DNA of 11,118 nucleotides, taken from Scenedesmus sp. ARA3. Its lineage: Eukaryota > Chlorophyta > Chlorophyceae > Sphaeropleales > Scenedesmaceae. Within the stretch, counting starts at the first letter, position 1. The number at the start of each line of letters is the position of its first letter. Under the pieces are notes generated by a model. It was not told where the DNA came from. It searched no databases and saw nothing but the letters and a program-made list of their open reading frames with translations. The stretch lies in the NCBI GenBank assembly GCA_004335835.1, contig RWJK01001028.1, positions 1 through 11,118 on the forward strand, read 5' to 3'. The position numbers were made by a program, and so were the translations under genes. Positions 11,043 through 11,118 of this stretch are shown here, piece after piece.

Positions 11043-11118
11043 AACCAGGCGTGTCAGCAAGGCGCTGCTGCAGAGCCTGTGTGCGCGCCACGGCACTGAT
11101 CCAGAACCTCAGATTGTT
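201..11118 (+). CDS. TIMELESS: TIMELESS/Tof1/Swi1-family replication fork protection protein, spliced, partial at both ends
   Basis: The product is a homologue of TIMELESS (metazoa), Tof1 (budding yeast) and Swi1 (fission yeast). In that family the protein pairs with TIPIN/Csm3/Swi3, travels with the replisome, stabilises stalled forks and supports checkpoint signalling in the nucleus. Fifteen exons join to 946 codons without a stop, and every junction keeps phase: 201-338, 838-916, 1530-1666, 2057-2257, 3144-3292, 3709-3849, 4329-4983, 5556-5759, 6399-6763, 7796-7831, 8168-8293, 9131-9308, 9793-10005, 10315-10460, 11049-11118. Family matches I recognise, in order: an ARHGRF segment like the animal RHSRFGG motif; AYNVLMG like CYNRLMG; an EPRS...LAEAVHSTLRLYDR block like QPRSFLRDLVETTH...MLER; a basic KKKKRR run; VVHFYSWLLAGY...NHTVVSFLWRL; LSVLRQFHALLSD; VDVLFWQLPRD; and the Timeless C-terminal repeats. 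The N-terminal exons and the stop codon lie outside the window. Identity comes from remembered family motifs, not from a search. Confidence 0.88.
417..596 (+). repeat. donor-side echoes of exon a
   Basis: 417-488 repeats the last 72 bases of exon a with few changes and keeps the donor gtaaga. No acceptor precedes it. 561-596 is a shorter, decayed third piece of the same segment (cacagcttggggtagcacc against cacagcttgagccagcacc). Confidence 0.85.
719..763 (+). repeat. acceptor-side echo of exon b
   Basis: An intact CCAG acceptor and 15 codons nearly identical to exon b (VRAAAPKRASAALLL) are followed by ACT TAA and intron-like sequence. CTG-rich sequence precedes both this copy and the true exon, so the CTG tract was probably duplicated with it. 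Confidence 0.85.
774..830 (+). repeat. intronic CTG/TTG trinucleotide tract
   Basis: A nearly pure (CTG)n run with some TTG that ends directly before the exon b acceptor, where it takes the place of a polypyrimidine tract. Confidence 0.9.
838..916 (+). CDS. TIMELESS: exon b: APKRASAALLLALRSYSDDLLK segment
   Basis: 26 codons plus one base, with acceptor GGCCAG ending at 837 and donor gtgggc at 917. It matches the family segment (KVPKRRQ... in animals) that leads into the CYNRLM helix. The acceptor follows directly on a long CTG array. The copy at 719 reaches a TAA stop after about 16 codons, so this copy is chosen. Confidence 0.8.
1015..1178 (+). repeat. two donor-side echoes of exon b
   Basis: 1015-1056 resembles the end of exon b (gctgctggcgctgcgctcctgcagcg) with a changed 3' end, then GGTGAG. 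1134-1178 resembles it with an internal deletion (gggccggccagcgctg joined to gcagctacagcaacgcc) and keeps AAAG|gtgggt. Both are out of frame or damaged. Confidence 0.75.
1307..1392 (+). repeat. acceptor-side echo of exon c
   Basis: ATGCAG acceptor, then AYIVLMCHLRLGSAGG in frame. The frame is then lost where GGCAGCCTGGAG of the exon has become GGCAGCAAGCCTGGGGG. Confidence 0.85.
1530..1666 (+). CDS. TIMELESS: exon c: AYNVLMG ... WFTAYVRQQQ helical segment
   Basis: Two bases plus 45 codons, with acceptor AATGCAG ending at 1529 and donor gtgaat at 1667. AYNVLMGHLR corresponds to CYNRLMGSVK in animal TIMELESS, and AAWFTAYVR to AFFMAFNR. These are among the clearest family landmarks in the window. 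Copies lie on both sides: a broken 5' copy at 1307 and a 3' copy at 1796. Confidence 0.88.
1796..1876 (+). repeat. donor-side echo of exon c
   Basis: The last 27 codons of exon c, still open (VGSLEARDHAKWFNLAAWFT...VRQQQ), with donor gtgcgg. No good acceptor lies directly before it. Differences include GDY to RDH. Confidence 0.88.
2057..2257 (+). CDS. TIMELESS: exon d: EKLYEAKKQQ, polyglutamine, then SASMGWETFYLTQTTFL
   Basis: 67 codons, phase 0 on both sides, with acceptor TTTGCAG ending at 2056 and donor gtgggt at 2258. A charged helix is followed by an Ala/Glu/Gln linker with eight glutamines (2156-2179). The segment ISASMGWETFYLTQTTFL then matches the family segment VSETLSVRTFHFIEQNL. 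The low-complexity insert is a lineage-specific loop inside a conserved helical domain. Confidence 0.83.
2156..2179 (+). repeat. exonic (CAG)8, polyglutamine
   Basis: Eight CAG codons in exon d, inside an Ala/Glu/Ser linker. Confidence 0.9.
2435..2614 (+). repeat. two donor-side echoes of exon d
   Basis: 2435-2497 and 2552-2614 each repeat the last 63 bases of exon d (CISAS(M/V)GWETFHLTQTTFLAQ) and keep the donor gtgggt. Both are open and both have F-H where the exon has F-Y. They therefore share a common derived state, or the exon itself changed. Neither has an acceptor. Confidence 0.9.
2674..3078 (+). repeat. four acceptor-side echoes of exon e in a regular array
   Basis: Copies start at 2674, 2792, 2906 and 3025, with the true exon at 3144. 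The steps are therefore 118, 114, 119 and 119 nt. Each has its own AG acceptor and about 17 codons of V(D/E)xPARSEGKDWPLLH, after which homology to the exon stops. Substitutions such as K-D to K-H (2906 copy) and S-E to F-V (3025 copy) show decay. Confidence 0.93.
3144..3292 (+). CDS. TIMELESS: exon e: GKDWPLLHASTRLLREALGVLELAAK helical segment
   Basis: 49 codons plus two bases, with acceptor GCTGCAG ending at 3143 and donor gtgtgt at 3293. It aligns with the W..RMHLALKAYQELL helix of animal TIMELESS. It is the last of five tandem acceptor-side copies and the only one that continues through the whole exon. A downstream copy (3422-3530) has a two-base deletion that shifts frame. Confidence 0.85.
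3422..3530 (+). repeat. donor-side echo of exon e
   Basis: 109 bases repeating the exon end from LLHASTR to the donor (gtgact). A two-base deletion at the ALG codons (GAAGCTAGGGG) shifts the frame. No acceptor is present. Confidence 0.88.
3641..3687 (+). repeat. intronic CTG tract before exon f
   Basis: About 14 CTG units just upstream of the T-rich tract and the TTTGCAG acceptor of exon f. Confidence 0.9.
3709..3849 (+). CDS. TIMELESS: exon f: ARHEPRSAAGVLAEAVHSTLRLYDR helical segment
   Basis: 47 residues, with acceptor TTTGCAG ending at 3708 and donor gtaggc at 3850. It matches the animal segment with QPRSFLRDLVETTHLFLKMLERF, one of the most conserved parts of the family. A long CTG run precedes the polypyrimidine tract. 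Confidence 0.88.
3994..4276 (+). repeat. fused echo of exon f 3' part with exon g start, then two more exon g starts
   Basis: 3994-4050 repeats the 3' part of exon f (GVLAEAVHS) and runs directly at 4054 into the start of exon g (gctggcgcgtgacgatgg), without an intron between. Further exon g starts lie at 4136-4165 (acceptor CAGAG, then decay) and 4214-4276 (acceptor TTTCACAG; LLARDDGKFIVKMKKRRGG, then TAG). The preceding intron tracts (acatcaca...tttgttgtt) are shared among the copies. Confidence 0.85.
4329..4983 (+). CDS. TIMELESS: exon g: basic KKKKRR motif and long acidic Gln/Ala linker
   Basis: One base plus 218 codons; the largest exon in the window. Acceptor TTTCACAG ends at 4328 and donor gtgggt starts at 4984. 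The first 20 residues (LLARDDGKFIVKKKKRR) match the end of the conserved N-terminal region, where animals have NLVVQNKQKKRRKKK. The remainder is low complexity: acidic (DDEEEEEEG), then Gln-rich, Ala-rich, and a Ser/Gly/Glu end (GSGSGSDEEE). The basic run could serve in nuclear import or DNA contact, which is inference. The linker separates the two folded halves, as in the family. Confidence 0.85.
5194..5250 (+). repeat. donor-side echo of exon g
   Basis: 57 bases matching 4927-4983 (LEELE...EGSGSGSDEE) with donor gtgagc. The frame is open, but no convincing acceptor precedes it. Confidence 0.85.
5315..5530 (+). repeat. two acceptor-side echoes of exon h, the second an in-frame candidate exon
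   Basis: 5315-5381 is a decayed copy (gtgcctgccgtggtgcactt). 5423-5530 has the same GCGCAG acceptor as exon h and 36 open codons, DEDTKEVALDLWELFKHDVA then VVHFYGWLL, ending CAG|gttgct in phase 0. If used, it would add an exact in-frame cassette before exon h, but gttgct is a weak donor. The acceptors are 133 nt apart. Confidence 0.85.
5556..5759 (+). CDS. TIMELESS: exon h: VVHFYSWLLAGY...NHTVVSFLWRLV helical segment
   Basis: 68 codons, phase 0 on both sides, with acceptor CATGCGCAG ending at 5555 and donor gtgaga at 5760. VPAVVHFYSWLLAGYSRGNS followed by LNHTVVSFLWRL matches the animal [30 protein letters not shown] region. It starts the second conserved block after the acidic linker. An in-frame partial copy lies just upstream (5423-5530). 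Confidence 0.87.
5818..6305 (+). repeat. three acceptor-side echoes of exon i
   Basis: Copies start at 5818, 6061 and 6254, each after an AG acceptor, with the true exon at 6399. The first keeps frame for about 31 codons (LSVLSQFHALLFDASL). The second has an extra C (GACGCCCTCGCTGCGC) that shifts frame. The third reaches ATA TGA after 18 codons. Confidence 0.92.
6399..6763 (+). CDS. TIMELESS: exon i: LSVLRQFHALLSD, polyglutamine, VDVLFWQLPRD
   Basis: 365 bases, entered at phase 0 and left at phase 2, with acceptor TTTGCAG ending at 6398 and donor gtgagt at 6764. LSVLRQFHALLSD aligns with the animal LSVFCLFNRLLSD, and LATRVVRGLFAK with FAKYILGKFFAL. VDVLFWQLPRD aligns with VELLFWKNTAV. An Ala/Gly/Asp linker and 12 glutamines (6597-6632) separate the halves. 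The 5' half is echoed three times upstream and the 3' half four times downstream. Confidence 0.88.
6597..6632 (+). repeat. exonic CAA(CAG)11, polyglutamine
   Basis: Twelve glutamine codons in exon i, preceded by three AAAGDA-like units. Confidence 0.9.
6824..7535 (+). repeat. four donor-side echoes of exon i (FW motif)
   Basis: Copies end at 6897, 7106, 7306 and 7535, each followed by gtgagt. The 7204-7306 copy has the same 103-nt length as 6661-6763, with only a few substitutions and an intact frame through VDVLFWQLPRDCEYIRDE. The first and second copies have a changed or shortened stretch before LFW, and the fourth has two extra bases (GAGTACACATCAG). None has an acceptor next to it. Confidence 0.93.
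7536..8077 (+). other. intron sequence around microexon j
   Basis: Apart from the microexon (7796-7831) and a short CTG run at about 7840-7856, I see no gene, echo or RNA element here. This is the longest stretch in the window without a recognisable exon copy. Confidence 0.5.
7796..7831 (+). CDS. TIMELESS: exon j: 36-nt microexon, Gly/Ala-rich hinge
   Basis: Acceptor CCTGCAG ends at 7795 and donor gtgagt starts at 7832. The exon completes the Thr codon left open by the previous exon and reads HAAGGRKGAGG, then two bases of a Met codon. It is supported only by strong splice sites and perfect phase. If it is skipped, exon i (phase 2) still joins exon k in frame, because the microexon is 36 nt, so it could be an optional exon. 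Confidence 0.65.
8078..8117 (+). repeat. acceptor-side echo of exon k
   Basis: TTTCAG, then tgcaccatggcgcgaccg, against cgcaccatggcgcggctg of exon k, four bases shorter at the start. The match fades at aacacc. Confidence 0.7.
8168..8293 (+). CDS. TIMELESS: exon k: NPAQEQRLVTFFEQLCADRAN, start of C-terminal region
   Basis: 126 bases, with acceptor ACATGCAG ending at 8167 and donor gtgcgg at 8294. The sequence fits the SPEEEAHLRELYLANKD-type start of the TIMELESS C-terminal repeats, where an acidic/Gln helix precedes a hydrophobic helix. It is the only copy that has the acceptor, the 5' half and the 3' half together. Confidence 0.8.
8385..8537 (+). repeat. donor-side echo of exon k with co-duplicated intron
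   Basis: 8385-8446 repeats the last 62 bases of exon k (8232-8293), and the intron after it also matches (gtgcggccg...gttgtact.gat.atgtga, attatgtatg). The two units are 153 nt apart and adjoin, the geometry expected of a direct tandem duplication across the donor. Confidence 0.9.
8564..9074 (+). repeat. four acceptor-side echoes of exon l
   Basis: Copies start at 8564, 8714, 8870 and 9002, with the true exon at 9131 (steps 150, 156, 132, 129). All have perfect TGCAG or CGCAG acceptors, and three share a cttgattcatgcag-like approach. The second has a TAA stop at 8739. The fourth has one extra base after CAGCTG. The third loses frame at its end. The first is open to HQLH-like sequence and then ends. 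Confidence 0.94.
9131..9308 (+). CDS. TIMELESS: exon l: LGPRQLASEMKRLGLKFG ... LHQLWQENRDSG
   Basis: One base plus 59 codons, with acceptor TGTGCAG ending at 9130 and donor gtgcgt at 9309. RQLASEMKRLGLKFG resembles the family segment RKQIIHHLVQMGL, a helix that chooses a following Leu. LHQLWQENRDSGI resembles LQRLFEEFRDSDD. It is the last and only complete member of five tandem acceptor-side copies. Confidence 0.86.
9460..9757 (+). repeat. three acceptor-side echoes of exon m
   Basis: Copies start at 9460, 9571 and 9671, with the true exon at 9793 (steps 111, 100, 122). Each has an AG acceptor and VRxLLRxxGL. The closer the copy is to the exon, the longer the match: the 9671 copy runs to KRRQQRPGSSSD, the 9460 copy only about 18 codons. 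Confidence 0.92.
9793..10005 (+). CDS. TIMELESS: exon m: VRRLLRAEGL, Asp-rich stretch, MERLYAQHLADEDYLAK
   Basis: 71 codons, phase 0 on both sides, with acceptor CTCCTGCAG ending at 9792 and donor gtgggc at 10006. A basic Gly/Arg/Gln stretch is followed by SSDDDDDADGWDS and a charged helix. The start VRRLLRAEGLTG resembles the family's RIVDKLLALGL. Three shortened copies precede it and one decayed middle/3' copy follows. Confidence 0.82.
10081..10160 (+). repeat. decayed middle/3' echo of exon m
   Basis: It resembles 9862-9945 (gatgacaacgatggttgtga against gatgacgacgatgccgatgg), with gctgagcggggtgatgtg against gccgagggtggtgacgtg. No splice site can be recognised at its edge. Confidence 0.7.
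10233..10282 (+). repeat. acceptor-side echo of exon n
   Basis: TTTTGCAG, then attgctgcagaactaggc against atcgctgacgagctgagc. It matches for about 16 codons up to the ASAA residues, 82 nt before the true acceptor. Confidence 0.8.
10315..10460 (+). CDS. TIMELESS: exon n: IADELSAEHPNASAADVLATLRFHDIVKK and basic tail
   Basis: 146 bases, entered at phase 0 and left at phase 2, with acceptor TTTTGTTGCAG ending at 10314 and donor gtaggt at 10461. An acidic helix leads into ADVLATLRFHDIV, similar in style to the repeated helix-Leu motif of the C-terminal region. A Gln/Arg/Gly tail follows. Four 3' copies lie downstream; the third keeps frame and could substitute for this exon. Confidence 0.75.
10461..10973 (+). 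repeat. four donor-side echoes of exon n
   Basis: Copies are at 10515-10576, 10634-10689, 10727-10836 and 10940-10973, with exon n ending at 10460 (donor steps 116, 113, 147, 137). The introns match too: gtaggtgacacgggttg against gtaggcgacgctggttg for the first pair, and gtgggtccaagcatctagc against gtgggttcaggcatccagc for the later pair. The second copy has lost its donor context (acaaatgtg). The third is fully open. Confidence 0.9.
10998..11040 (+). repeat. intronic CTG tract before exon o
   Basis: About 14 CTG units ending eight bases before the exon o acceptor. Confidence 0.9.
11049..11118 (+). CDS. TIMELESS: exon o: RVSKALLQSLCARHG, runs off the window
   Basis: Acceptor CAACCAG ends at 11048 and the first base completes the Arg codon. 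23 codons follow with no stop and continue past the window edge. A long CTG array sits immediately upstream. The phase match with exon n is good, but the assignment depends on sequence outside the window. Confidence 0.6.

Noticed and set aside
1..11118. Exon copies as an assembly or sequencing artefact
   Set aside because: Copies differ from each other by many substitutions and indels, are separated by distinct intron sequence, and end at different points. Assembly duplication would give near-identical full-length copies. Long reads would settle any doubt.
1..11118. Introner element or transposon as source of the introns
   Set aside because: I see no common intron sequence shared between different introns, no terminal inverted repeats and no target-site duplications. 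The repeats are specific to each exon.

Overview
The window is one stretch of nuclear DNA from an intron-rich eukaryote, most likely a chlorophyte green alga. I infer this from the many short exons, the GTGAG/GTGCG-type donors, the TGCAG acceptors, the abundant CAG/CTG trinucleotide runs and the Gln/Ala/Gly-rich linkers. The species cannot be fixed from the sequence. Everything recognisable belongs to a single plus-strand gene that enters from upstream and leaves at the 3' edge. It encodes a TIMELESS/Tof1/Swi1-family replication-fork protection protein. Fifteen exons (201-338, 838-916, 1530-1666, 2057-2257, 3144-3292, 3709-3849, 4329-4983, 5556-5759, 6399-6763, 7796-7831, 8168-8293, 9131-9308, 9793-10005, 10315-10460, 11049-11118+) join in perfect phase to give 946 codons with no stop. 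No reverse-strand gene is supported.

Layout: 201-4329 encodes the conserved TIMELESS N-terminal helical region, ending in a basic KKKKRR stretch. 4340-4983 is a long acidic, Gln/Ala-rich linker. 5556-6763 is the second conserved helical block, running up to the FW-containing motif. 7796-8293 is a short Gly-rich hinge plus the start of the C-terminal region. 8168-11118 is the C-terminal (PARP-binding-like) region, with an Asp-rich segment and a basic Gln/Arg tail.

The remarkable part is what fills the introns. Almost every exon is flanked by partial, diverged copies of itself ('exon echoes'), about 45 in total. The echoes are strictly polar. Copies upstream of an exon carry its acceptor and 5' part, and then fade into intron. 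Copies downstream carry its 3' part and donor. The full exon lies between them. About 25 acceptor-side and 20 donor-side echoes can be seen, and I found no violation of the rule. Many carry frameshifts or stops, whereas the chosen exons are intact. Intron sequence is co-duplicated with the exon pieces, and the spacing is often 113-119 nt. The simplest reading is repeated local tandem duplication across splice boundaries, which lengthens introns using pieces of the neighbouring exon. A few echoes remain in frame with plausible splice sites (5423-5530, 10721-10836) and may be alternative exons.
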